A stretch of 46,144 nt of DNA, from the NCBI GenBank assembly GCA_002937585.1, contig PTKE01000011.1, positions 1-46,144 on the forward strand. The letters are read 5' to 3'. The translations under genes and the position numbers were made by a program. Positions within the stretch are counted from its first letter, which is position 1. Every line of letters starts with the position of its first letter. Of the stretch, positions 37,871-45,106 are shown piece after piece. A model generated the notes under the pieces. The model had not been told where the DNA came from, searched no databases, and was given only the letters and a program-made list of their open reading frames with translations. The stretch comes from Alphaproteobacteria bacterium MarineAlpha9_Bin6 (GTDB lineage Bacteria > Pseudomonadota > Alphaproteobacteria > UBA7887).

Positions 37871-39064
37871 ATGACCAGCACTGACGACTTGAAGCTGCCT
37901 ATCTACTTGGATTATCAATCAACCACGCCAACAGACCCCCGCGTGCTAAAAGCAATGCTGCCTTATTTTTTTGACAAACCCGGGAATCCCCATTCCCAAA
38001 CACACAGTTACGGGCGCGAAGCTCAAGATGCTGTTGAAGCTGCCCGCGCACAAATCGCAGCCATAATTGGGTCCGATGCACGCGAGGTTATCTTTACCTC
38101 GGGCGCGACTGAATCTAACAATCTAGCCCTGAAGGGTGCAGCCCAATTTTACGGCAACGAGAAACGTCGGATTATCACTACTACTACGGAGCATAAGTGT
38201 GTCATTGAGTCCTGTCGGAACCTGGGCTCAAACGGCTATGACATAGTTTTTCTTCCTGTGGAGAAAAGTGGCCTAATTGACCTCAATCGGCTCGCCGCTG
38301 AAATCACAAATGATACCCTGTTGGTCTCAGTAATGGCAGCGCATAATGAGATCGGTGTCATACAGCAGATTGCTAGTATTGGTGACTTATGCCGCAGGAA
38401 CGGTGTTCTATTCCACACCGACTCCGCGCAGGCTGTGGGAAAAATTCCTATCAATGTCAATACCATGAACATCGACTTGATGAGCATCTCTGGCCATAAG
38501 ATGTACGGCCCCAAAGGAATCGGTGCTTTGTACGTTCGACATCGTCCTCGGGTGCGCCTTAACGCTCAGATTGACGGAGGTGGCCAAGAACGCAGCCTAC
38601 GCTCAGGCACATTGCCAACCCCACTTTGCGTTGGTCTGGGCGCCGCCTGCCAAATTGCTAGCGATGAATTGGTCCAAGAGGCGCAACGCATCGGCGATTT
38701 ACGCGACTGCCTATACGAAGGCATTGCAGAGCGCTTGCCTGATGTAACAGTGAATGGCGACCTCAATCATCGTCTGCCCGGAAACCTCAATTTAAGCTTT
38801 GCAGACTTGGACTGTGAAACAATAATGTCGGCCCTTCCAGATATCGCGATCTCCTCTGGTTCCGCATGCACGTCGAACTCAATCGAACCATCTTACGTAA
38901 TCCGGGCTTTGGGGTTAAGTGAGGAAATAGCCCGCAGTTCATTCAGATTCGGGATAGGCCGGTTCACCACTAAAGCGGAAATCGATTACGTAATCGAACG
39001 CCTCACTGATGAAGTTGTGTCGCTAAGGGCCCGCGGAACAACCCATCGCACAGTTGCACGTTAA
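37871..39064 (+). CDS. iscS: cysteine desulfurase IscS
   Basis: Main sulfur donor for Fe-S clusters and thiolated tRNA. 397 residues with [15 protein letters not shown] at the N terminus, the PLP lysine Lys210 in [10 protein letters not shown], and the mobile-loop Cys333 in [21 protein letters not shown], which is the classical IscS loop. AAAGG lies about 8 bases before the ATG. iscU, iscA, hscB and hscA, or sufBCD, which commonly follow, are absent; the next gene is a ferredoxin 100 bp on. Confidence 0.95.
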   Translation: MTSTDDLKLPIYLDYQSTTPTDPRVLKAMLPYFFDKPGNPHSQTHSYGREAQDAVEAARAQIAAIIGSDAREVIFTSGATESNNLALKGAAQFYGNEKRRIITTTTEHKCVIESCRNLGSNGYDIVFLPVEKSGLIDLNRLAAEITNDTLLVSVMAAHNEIGVIQQIASIGDLCRRNGVLFHTDSAQAVGKIPINVNTMNIDLMSISGHKMYGPKGIGALYVRHRPRVRLNAQIDGGGQERSLRSGTLPTPLCVGLGAACQIASDELVQEAQRIGDLRDCLYEGIAERLPDVTVNGDLNHRLPGNLNLSFADLDCETIMSALPDIAISSGSACTSNSIEPSYVIRALGLSEEIARSSFRFGIGRFTTKAEIDYVIERLTDEVVSLRARGTTHRTVAR

Positions 39065-39164
39065 GTATGCTTCGTTCCTTGCCGATAGGGCCACCCAACA
39101 TACAACCAACACGCTGGCTCAGGTTAAAACTAAATGTAGGCAGTGCCGTGGTAATAGGAAAGCC

Positions 39165-39497
39165 ATGCCGAAGGTGACATTTATCAACGCGGATGGAACA
39201 AGGGTTCGAGTCGAAGCCCCAATGGGTGAAACCGTTCTCGAACTTGCCCACGAGCATGGAATCAACCTCGAAGGCGCTTGCGAAGGTTCGATGGCATGTT
39301 CTACTTGCCACGTGATAGTAGAAAACGGGTTTTACGAATCCCTAGAACCACCGTCAGAAGATGAGGAAGACATGCTCGACCTCGCCTTTGGTCTTACTCT
39401 GACATCACGTTTAGGTTGCCAAATTACTGTAACTGAAGATCTCGATGGCTTGGTACTCCGTGTGCCCACGGGCAGCCGAAACGTGCTTTTGGGTTGA
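39165..39497 (+). CDS. fdx: [2Fe-2S] ferredoxin, Isc/adrenodoxin type
   Basis: A 110-residue electron carrier for Fe-S assembly. The cluster ligands are Cys39, Cys45, Cys48 and Cys85 ([10 protein letters not shown]...GCQI), the spacing of the Isc and adrenodoxin class. The acidic [17 protein letters not shown] partner-binding segment is also present. I start at ATG 39165 (MPKVTFI) behind AGGAAA; the frame continues upstream into iscS but without similarity. Its place after iscS suggests it supplies electrons to the same pathway. Confidence 0.94.
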   Translation: MPKVTFINADGTRVRVEAPMGETVLELAHEHGINLEGACEGSMACSTCHVIVENGFYESLEPPSEDEEDMLDLAFGLTLTSRLGCQITVTEDLDGLVLRVPTGSRNVLLG

Positions 39498-39636
39498 GAA
39501 AATCCCTCTAATTAATCCAAATTGAAAAAATTATGTAAGACAAACACCGCTAATAATAGACTGTCCGTTGACTGTTTCTTAGCACAATCAACATGAAAAA
39601 ATATGGCGCAATAAATGGGGGCTGTATAGTCAATTC

Positions 39637-40320
39637 ATGAATTCGAATGAAAACTCACTGTTTGGGAGACTGCGGACCACAGCGGGGGGGAATTGGACAG
39701 ACTTCTCATGCCATCCGTTCGTGCGTGGCCTAGGCGACGGAACCTTGCCCAAATCGTGTTTCCGTTATTACCTTGTGCAAGATTATTTGTTTCTTTTTCA
39801 ATTCGCGCGCGCGTACGCGCTGGCAGCATACAAAGCCGAAAATCTCGATGAACTGCGTCATGCCACAACCACTATCAGTAATATCGTCGATGTGGAAATG
39901 GCACTCCATATAAAATATTGCGCGAGATGGGGTATTACAAAAGATGCCATTTCTACCCAGCAGGAGGACCTAGCGACTACGGCATATACCCGGTTTGTGC
40001 TTGATTGCGGACATAGAGGGGATTTACTCGACCTTGCGACAGCCCTCACCCCTTGTGTCGCAGGATACGCAGAGATTGGTCACACTTTAGCCTGTGATTC
40101 AGCAACTATCCACGAAGGGAACCCCTACCTTAGCTGGATTGAAATGTACGCCAGTGACGAATATCAAAAGGTGTCCGGAGACTCCTTAGCTCAGCTTGAA
40201 AGATTAGCCCAGCAACGGGGTGGTGAAGCCCGATTCGAAACGCTGTCCGAACTCTTCAACCAAGCAACACGACTCGAAACTGCGTTTTGGGACATGGGCT
40301 GGAACCAACAGAGTCTTTAA
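39637..40320 (+). CDS. tenA: TenA family thiaminase II / aminopyrimidine aminohydrolase
   Basis: TenA recovers the thiamin pyrimidine from degraded thiamin. The all-helical 227-residue protein keeps the family's key positions: QDYLFL (Asp49), Cys140 in ALTPCVAGYAEIG with Tyr144, and the C-terminal glutamate in ETAFWDMGW. The normal length and intact residues suggest an active enzyme. No TPP riboswitch was seen in the 139 bp upstream. Same strand as the sulfur genes, so cotranscription is possible. Confidence 0.9.
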   Translation: MNSNENSLFGRLRTTAGGNWTDFSCHPFVRGLGDGTLPKSCFRYYLVQDYLFLFQFARAYALAAYKAENLDELRHATTTISNIVDVEMALHIKYCARWGITKDAISTQQEDLATTAYTRFVLDCGHRGDLLDLATALTPCVAGYAEIGHTLACDSATIHEGNPYLSWIEMYASDEYQKVSGDSLAQLERLAQQRGGEARFETLSELFNQATRLETAFWDMGWNQQSL

Positions 40321-40649
40321 ATATCAGTTCCTTTTCCTGCGGTCTTGCGGTTAACTTTTTGACACCTATTGCTGATAGACAAGGACACAAGCGGCTGCCA
40401 CACTAGACCCCCGATTTTCTAACGGGAATTTGTTACACGACAAACCGTCTTTGATGTAAGGCGCCAGTGGTCAAACATGACTACATTGTTGGACGCACTA
40501 TAAGAGTTCGACTGAGGGGAATTCAGTGAGCGTATACCTATATCTGCAGTGATTTTCCGAAGACATAAAACTAAGATTGGAGGCTACGAACAACCTCCGT
40601 CCAACAATGTGTGGCTTATGCGAGAGGTTCACTAACGCTTGGTTGAACT
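40321..40649. other. tenA-mnmA intergenic region (329 bp)
   Basis: No protein gene is recognisable. The right half contains the 128-nt inverted-repeat element listed separately. The left half shows nothing I can name. Confidence 0.5.
40483..40610. ncRNA. candidate structured RNA or miniature inverted-repeat element upstream of mnmA
   Basis: ACATTGTTGGACG (40483-40495) is the exact reverse complement of CGTCCAACAATGT (40598-40610): a 13-bp perfect stem enclosing about 102 nt. Inside lie two smaller hairpins, ACTGA-GGGGAAT-TCAGT (40511-40527) and GAGG...CCTC (40580-40597), giving a plausible three-way junction. It ends 39 bp before the mnmA start. No match by eye to 6S, SRP, tmRNA, RNase P or a TPP riboswitch. 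Without a target-site duplication or transposase, a mobile-element origin is unproven. The transcribed strand is unknown. Confidence 0.4.
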
Positions 40650-41774
40650 ATGAAGGATATTGAGTTTGGTACTCGGCCGGAGAGCACCAGGATTGTGGTA
40701 GCGATGTCCGGGGGCGTAGATAGCTCCGTGGCGGCGGCACTAATGGTTGAGCGTGGCTACCAAGTAATTGGTATTACACTCCAACTCTACAATCACGGGA
40801 CAGCAGTGGGGAATAAGCATGCATGCTGTGCTGGCCAGGACATATATGACGCTCGCCGGGTTGCAGCTCGGTTGAATATTCCACATTATGTGCTCGATTA
40901 CGAGAAACGCTTCCAGCGAGCAGTCATCGATGATTTTGCCGATAACTACGTGGCTGGATCTACGCCCATTCCTTGCGTAAGATGCAATCAGCAGATCAAA
41001 TTCAAAGACCTGTTGGAAACTTCTCGCAGCCTGAACGCTCGCGCATTAGTCACCGGGCATTATGTCCAAAGGATAGCAACAAACGACCATACGGAATTAC
41101 ATAAAGCCTCTAATCTTGAGCGCGATCAGAGCTATTTTCTATTCACAACAACATCTGAACAACTCGACTACCTGCGCTTTCCCCTAGGCGATCTCAAAAA
41201 AACCCAAACTCGTGATTTAGCGGTCAAATTCGACCTGCCCGTAGCCTCTAAACCGGACAGCCAAGATATCTGTTTTGTACCTGATGGCAACTACGCTCGG
41301 ACAATTGAAAGGCTTCGCCCGGGCGCCTCAGAACCTGGCGACATAGTGCTCGAAGGAGGCAACGCAGTCGGACGACATTCTGGCATTGTCAACTTTACGG
41401 TTGGCCAACGACGTGGTCTCGGCGTCTCCTGTCGTGAACCGCTTTATGTGCTTCGCCTGAATCCCGACAGACGGGAAGTAGTAGTGGGGCCCAAATCGTC
41501 GCTGAAGGTAACCCAATTTACGATAAACAACGTGAATTGGCTTGATCCCGCCTCGTCTGTTTCCAAAGAAATCAAGCTGACCGTAAAAGTCCGATCCGCC
41601 CACCCGGGCACGCCCGCCCGAGTACGAGCTCTGATAAACAATCGCGCTGAGGTACTTTTTGACTCCTCCCCACCGGGCGCTATTGCGCCTGGTCAGGCAG
41701 CTGTTTTTTATGACAACACCCGTTTGATTGGTGGCGGCTGGATTGAACGTCCACCTATAAACTCCAATAGGTAA
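40650..41774 (+). CDS. mnmA: tRNA-specific 2-thiouridylase
   Basis: Thiolates U34 of tRNA-Lys, -Glu and -Gln with sulfur ultimately from IscS. 374 residues with the ATP pyrophosphatase loop AMSGGVDSS (18-26), catalytic Cys112 in PCVRCNQQIKFKDLL and persulfide Cys208 in SQDICFVPDG. The second Cys109 gives the CVRCN form. Its position in the same rightward run as iscS fits a shared sulfur relay. The 3' end overlaps the convergent dehydrogenase gene by 20 bp. The ribosome site is weak. Confidence 0.96.
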   Translation: MKDIEFGTRPESTRIVVAMSGGVDSSVAAALMVERGYQVIGITLQLYNHGTAVGNKHACCAGQDIYDARRVAARLNIPHYVLDYEKRFQRAVIDDFADNYVAGSTPIPCVRCNQQIKFKDLLETSRSLNARALVTGHYVQRIATNDHTELHKASNLERDQSYFLFTTTSEQLDYLRFPLGDLKKTQTRDLAVKFDLPVASKPDSQDICFVPDGNYARTIERLRPGASEPGDIVLEGGNAVGRHSGIVNFTVGQRRGLGVSCREPLYVLRLNPDRREVVVGPKSSLKVTQFTINNVNWLDPASSVSKEIKLTVKVRSAHPGTPARVRALINNRAEVLFDSSPPGAIAPGQAAVFYDNTRLIGGGWIERPPINSNR

Positions 41775-43035
41775 TCCCAGCCGGCAAATCGGCCGGATTA
41801 AGTGCGGACTTAACATCGATCAATACACAATCAGAAACCAAAAAAGCACATAGCTCCTTGGACTGCATTTTAAGATAGGGTTCGTGGGGAACAGCCATTA
41901 TTAAACCATCTAGTGCGCGCATCATATCAAGCTCAAGAAGCTGGATACCATATTGCCTAAGTGCCTCCTCCGCATTTGCAAATGGATCATGCACAAGAGG
42001 CTTGATTCCAAACTCAGCTAATTTTGTAATGATGTCCGGTACTCGGCTATTACGCAGGTCGGATACGTTTTCCTTAAAGCTCAAACCCAAAATACCGACC
42101 CGTACCTCATTCAACACTTTATCTGCCTTCGTCAGCAAATTGACCAACTTGTTGGCAATATGCACTCCCATGGAATCGTTTATCCGCCTGCCAGCAAGGA
42201 TTACCTGAGGATAATATCCGACTTGTTCTGCAAGGGTAGTCAGGTAATAAGGGTCGACGCCTATACAATGCCCACCAACCAGACCCGGCATGAATGGCAT
42301 AAAATTCCACTTAGTTCTCGCTGCCTCAAGTACATCGGCCGTGCGAATATCTAGCCTATCGCAAATCAACGCCAGCTCGTTCATTAACGCAACGTTGAGG
42401 TCCCTTTGGGTGTTCTCAATTACCTTGGCGGCCTCAGCGGTTTTGATTGACGGAGCAAGATGCAGTCCAGCCTTCACAACAGGCTCATAGACCATCCTGA
42501 GGCGATTCAGAGTGGCGTCATCTTCGGCTGAGATCACTTTAGTGATTGTGTTAAAATTATGCTCACTATCCCCAGGATTGATCCGTTCCGGTGAATAACC
42601 AAGCGAAAAGTCTACGCCTTGCACAAGACCCGAAGTGCGTGCCAGCGCTGGCCCGCAAACGTCCTCGGTCACGCCTGGATACACTGTCGACTCCAGAACC
42701 ATGACATCTCCCCTCTTGAGCCGAGCGCCAATTAGCTCACACGCCTCGATGATAGACCCAAGATCTGGCTGGAGATTTTTGCCGATCGGTGTAGGCACAG
42801 TGACCACATAGAAAGTAGCACGATCGAGATCACCCGGATTTGACGTAAAGATTGCCTCATACCCAACTATCTGCTCCGATGGAATATCACCGTTTCGGTC
42901 GTGGTGGCGACATAATTCCTGTATACGTTCCTCATTAATGTCGTAAGCAACTACATCTGTATGCTCACCGGCAAACGCTACAGCCACCGGTAACCCGACA
43001 TAGCCAAGCCCAATTACCGCTATCCGCTCTCGCAC
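41755..43035 (-). CDS. nucleotide-sugar dehydrogenase, TviB/WbpA-like (UDP-GlcNAc/GalNAc 6-dehydrogenase candidate)
   Basis: NAD-dependent four-electron oxidation of a UDP-hexose to the uronate for surface polysaccharide. 426 residues: Rossmann motif IGLGYVGLP at the N terminus, VPTPIGKNLQPDL, STVYPGVTED, and the catalytic cysteine in GLVGGHCIGVDPYYL. The sequence resembles TviB/WbpA more than UDP-glucose dehydrogenase Ugd, but specificity is inferred. I start at GTG 43035, which has AGGAG seven bases upstream and the usual MRERIAVIGLG beginning; the frame extends 19 codons further to a TTG. No other polysaccharide gene is in the window. Confidence 0.88.
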   Translation of the reverse strand: MRERIAVIGLGYVGLPVAVAFAGEHTDVVAYDINEERIQELCRHHDRNGDIPSEQIVGYEAIFTSNPGDLDRATFYVVTVPTPIGKNLQPDLGSIIEACELIGARLKRGDVMVLESTVYPGVTEDVCGPALARTSGLVQGVDFSLGYSPERINPGDSEHNFNTITKVISAEDDATLNRLRMVYEPVVKAGLHLAPSIKTAEAAKVIENTQRDLNVALMNELALICDRLDIRTADVLEAARTKWNFMPFMPGLVGGHCIGVDPYYLTTLAEQVGYYPQVILAGRRINDSMGVHIANKLVNLLTKADKVLNEVRVGILGLSFKENVSDLRNSRVPDIITKLAEFGIKPLVHDPFANAEEALRQYGIQLLELDMMRALDGLIMAVPHEPYLKMQSKELCAFLVSDCVLIDVKSALNPADLPAGITYWSL

Positions 43036-43129
43036 TGTTTCACTCCTCGACACCATCACAGCAGACTTACTGGAACTATGGTGGTTGAGCAAGATAGGGT
43101 GGCGTCGCCAAGACTATTTCCACGACCGC

Positions 43130-43158
43130 TTGACACTCCGCCGAGCCAACCTTATAGG
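43130..43158 (+). promoter_or_regulatory. sigma-70-type promoter of the tRNA gene
   Basis: A consensus TTGACA (43130-43135), a 17-bp spacer and TATAGG (43153-43158) lie 9 bp before the tRNA 5' end. Confidence 0.75.
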
Positions 43159-43167
43159 CGAGCTCGT

Positions 43168-43244
43168 GGCGGAGTAGCTCAGCTGGTTAGAGCAGCGGAA
43201 TCATAATCCGAAGGTCGTTGGTTCAAATCCGACCTCCGCTACCA
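43168..43244 (+). tRNA. tRNA-Met (CAT anticodon)
   Basis: A 77-nt tRNA with encoded CCA. Acceptor GGCGGAG pairs with CTCCGCT (one G-U at the end pair), D arm GCTC...GAGC, anticodon loop ATCATAA with CAT at 43202-43204, T loop TTCAAAT. The anticodon stem has a G-A mismatch at its top pair (43195/43211). It lacks the unpaired C1-A72 and three G-C pairs of the initiator, so an elongator tRNA-Met is most likely; a lysidine-modified tRNA-Ile is less likely but not excluded. Confidence 0.93.
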
Positions 43245-43620
43245 CCAATCCCTTGAAGCACAACGCATTTTATGGGGTTTTTCATTTTAGAATGGATTTC
43301 CACACTGTTAGACGCAAAATCACACTATTAAAAACGACCGTCCGACACGAAGGAAAGTGGCGGAGTTGGCATGCCAATTCACAGGTTTAGCAGCATGAAA
43401 AAAGAACGGCACTTTGAGTCCTTTTCGTTGAGATTTCTCTCAATTAGTCAGAAATTATAGGGACCTATTCTTATCTCCTCTGAAGACTCTCCAGAATGCG
43501 GGTGTATATTCCTTGCAACACACATTGGCTGGGGCTTAACATTCGTTCCGAGGGCAAAATTCACTGTCATGTCCCTCACTCATATTTTTACCGAAATGGG
43601 CTGACAGAGGAATTATTTCA
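43245..43620. other. tRNA-lipoprotein gene spacer (376 bp)
   Basis: No gene recognised. It contains a 12-bp palindrome TTGGCATGCCAA (43366-43377). No clear tRNA terminator, integrase gene or duplicated tRNA 3' end was found. Confidence 0.45.
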
Positions 43621-44079
43621 TTGCAACACCCTATTTCTGGCTTGGTGGTACTAGCGAGTATTGTTTTGTTCGTGGCACAGGCTTGCGACAAAACTACAAG
43701 TCTCACCGAAACAACGGCTCCCAACGCTATTGATGGTGAAGCTGACCTAGATGCAACATTCCAACCCATCACCGATATCCCAATCCCCCCTGGCACAACT
43801 TTAGACGCCCAAAATTCTTTGATTCTCGGCACTGGTGATCAATGGACAGGGCGACTAGTGATCAACATAAATCAAAGTCATTCTGAAGCATTTGCGCTTT
43901 ACACAACGCAAATGCCCCAATTTGGTTGGAAACCAATTGCTAGCGTGCAGTCAGGCACAAGTTTACTCACCTTTATTCGTGGAAACAGAGCAACCACTAT
44001 TGAAATTCTCGACAGCCGCGCGATCAGCGGGGTTTTAGTTCGCATAACCATGACCCCACAGGCACAAAAAATTAACTGA
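43621..44079 (+). CDS. putative lipoprotein of unknown function
   Basis: 152 residues. A hydrophobic N-terminal segment (about 7-20) ends in VAQAC, a loose lipobox with Cys22, so a lipid-anchored periplasmic protein is likely. The mature part contains IPIPPGTTLD, LILGTGDQWTGRLVI, SHSEAFALYTTQMPQFGWKPI and LLTFIRGNRATTIEI, which read like a compact alpha/beta domain. I have a sense of similar uncharacterised alphaproteobacterial lipoproteins but cannot name a family. The start is TTG 43621, supported by GAGGAA about 8 bases upstream. Confidence 0.65.
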   Translation: MQHPISGLVVLASIVLFVAQACDKTTSLTETTAPNAIDGEADLDATFQPITDIPIPPGTTLDAQNSLILGTGDQWTGRLVININQSHSEAFALYTTQMPQFGWKPIASVQSGTSLLTFIRGNRATTIEILDSRAISGVLVRITMTPQAQKIN

Positions 44080-44293
44080 ACATTAAGTTCTATAATTCCC
44101 AAAAAATTGACTGCAATTTCTCACACTCAATGTAAATGCACTCCACAAGTCGCAGGAAAGCGCTACAGCGAATTTCTTTGGGGCTCGTGTTAACTCGGGG
44201 TAAATCTGACTTAACTTATGCTATTGGCGCCAATACGTTCATAAGGATAATGTTTGCACTCAGCGCATATCAAACAAACGTTACAAACCTATC

Positions 44294-44722
44294 TTATTGG
44301 GTAGAGTTTGCCGGTGGCTGCGGATTGTTTGCTGGATTAGTATCGTATTTAAATATTTGCGTAATCATCTCGCCGCCTGCCATTGATTTCAGATCAGCCT
44401 CAAGTGTATCGGCTTCGCATTTAGGATAAACTTCTTTACTACCGACATATAAGGAAAATGATTTTAGATATTTGGCTTTCTTCACTGGATCTAAAATTGT
44501 CGCCTTAGTCCACTCATAAAGCGGATAGTTCTTAACACCATACTTTTCTGCCTCAGTAACATAATCAGCAAAGGCATCGAATTGGCACTTCAATGTAGCG
44601 TTATGCCTTTTTAGGATAACCGCCAGAGATGCCATTTCTTCGCACTTCGGATCACGTCGCAGTAATTGGGCTGCGCTATCCGAAAGATTTATTCGTATCT
44701 GGTAATCCCATTTACGGCTCAT
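44294..44722 (-). CDS. hypothetical protein
   Basis: 142 residues, not recognised. It has no signal peptide, a largely helical, charged sequence with four cysteines (Cys27, about 46, about 117 and context KCEE, LKCQF, YPKCEAD), and a Pro/Asn-rich C terminus. It lies between the lipoprotein gene and recA, opposite in direction to both. Composition and length favour a real gene over chance reading, but I see no clear ribosome site. The 214 bp between it and the lipoprotein gene shows nothing I can name. Confidence 0.5.
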   Translation of the reverse strand: MSRKWDYQIRINLSDSAAQLLRRDPKCEEMASLAVILKRHNATLKCQFDAFADYVTEAEKYGVKNYPLYEWTKATILDPVKKAKYLKSFSLYVGSKEVYPKCEADTLEADLKSMAGGEMITQIFKYDTNPANNPQPPANSTQ

Positions 44723-44969
44723 GCTTTACTTCCCGCTGTTGGGCACATTAATCCAAATCAGTCCTGTCACTACGTACGCTTTAGATAAAAAACCAGCTTA
44801 AAGCCACTGCAAAAATTGATTTGCTTTCCCGAGGCCCCATCGCAGTCAGTGAACGCCTGTTACCAATTTCGAAAATCTTTGCAAACGTCAGCAACAACAT
44901 TATCTCTCCAGTGTTATTTGAGGGCCCAGCACATCCGAGGATTTAGCCTATCATGCTCAACAAAAATGG

Positions 44970-44984
44970 GAACATAAAGGGAAC
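44970..44984. promoter_or_regulatory. alphaproteobacterial LexA (SOS) box upstream of recA
   Basis: GAAC-ATAAAGG-GAAC is an exact match to the direct-repeat LexA site GTTC-N7-GTTC (read on the other strand) of alphaproteobacteria. It lies 122 bp before recA. A second, imperfect copy GAAC-N7-GTAC occurs at 45040-45054. Confidence 0.8.
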
Positions 44985-45002
44985 TATTACTGTTTTTATC
45001 TT

Positions 45003-45020
45003 TTAACATTAATATGTTAA
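45003..45020. promoter_or_regulatory. palindrome between the SOS box and recA
   Basis: TTAACAT-TAAT-ATGTTAA has perfect 7-bp arms. It is not a LexA site of the alphaproteobacterial type. It might be an operator for another regulator or part of the AT-rich promoter. Confidence 0.35.
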
Positions 45021-45106
45021 GAATAATGTTTGCGTACTAGAACAAAAGTGGTACATTCCTGGGATTGCAACACAGAAGAGCTTGTGGAATAAGGGAGCAT
45101 ATTCTC

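Larger units (their letters stand above)
44723..45106. other. recA upstream region (384 bp)
   Basis: Non-coding as far as I can see. The right part contains the SOS box and a palindrome (both listed), and a ribosome site AGGGAG about 10 bases before the recA ATG. Confidence 0.6.

Noticed and set aside
36711-39064. Recent duplication of a cysteine desulfurase gene
   Set aside because: The two proteins differ strongly in sequence outside the motifs and have different active-site loops (AACSSGKV versus [10 protein letters not shown]), so they are old paralogues.
39498-39636. TPP riboswitch ahead of tenA
   Set aside because: The conserved CTGAGA and ACCTGA-type elements are not present.
40321-40649. 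6S RNA, SRP RNA or tmRNA in the tenA-mnmA spacer
   Set aside because: None of the conserved cores (for example the GGAAGG...AGCAGCC of SRP RNA) was found; only an unnamed stem structure is supported.
43166-43366. Ten-base direct repeat GTGGCGGAGT at the tRNA 5' end and 191 bp downstream, as a trace of an integrated element
   Set aside because: Integrases normally duplicate the tRNA 3' end, the match is short, and no integrase or element genes lie between.
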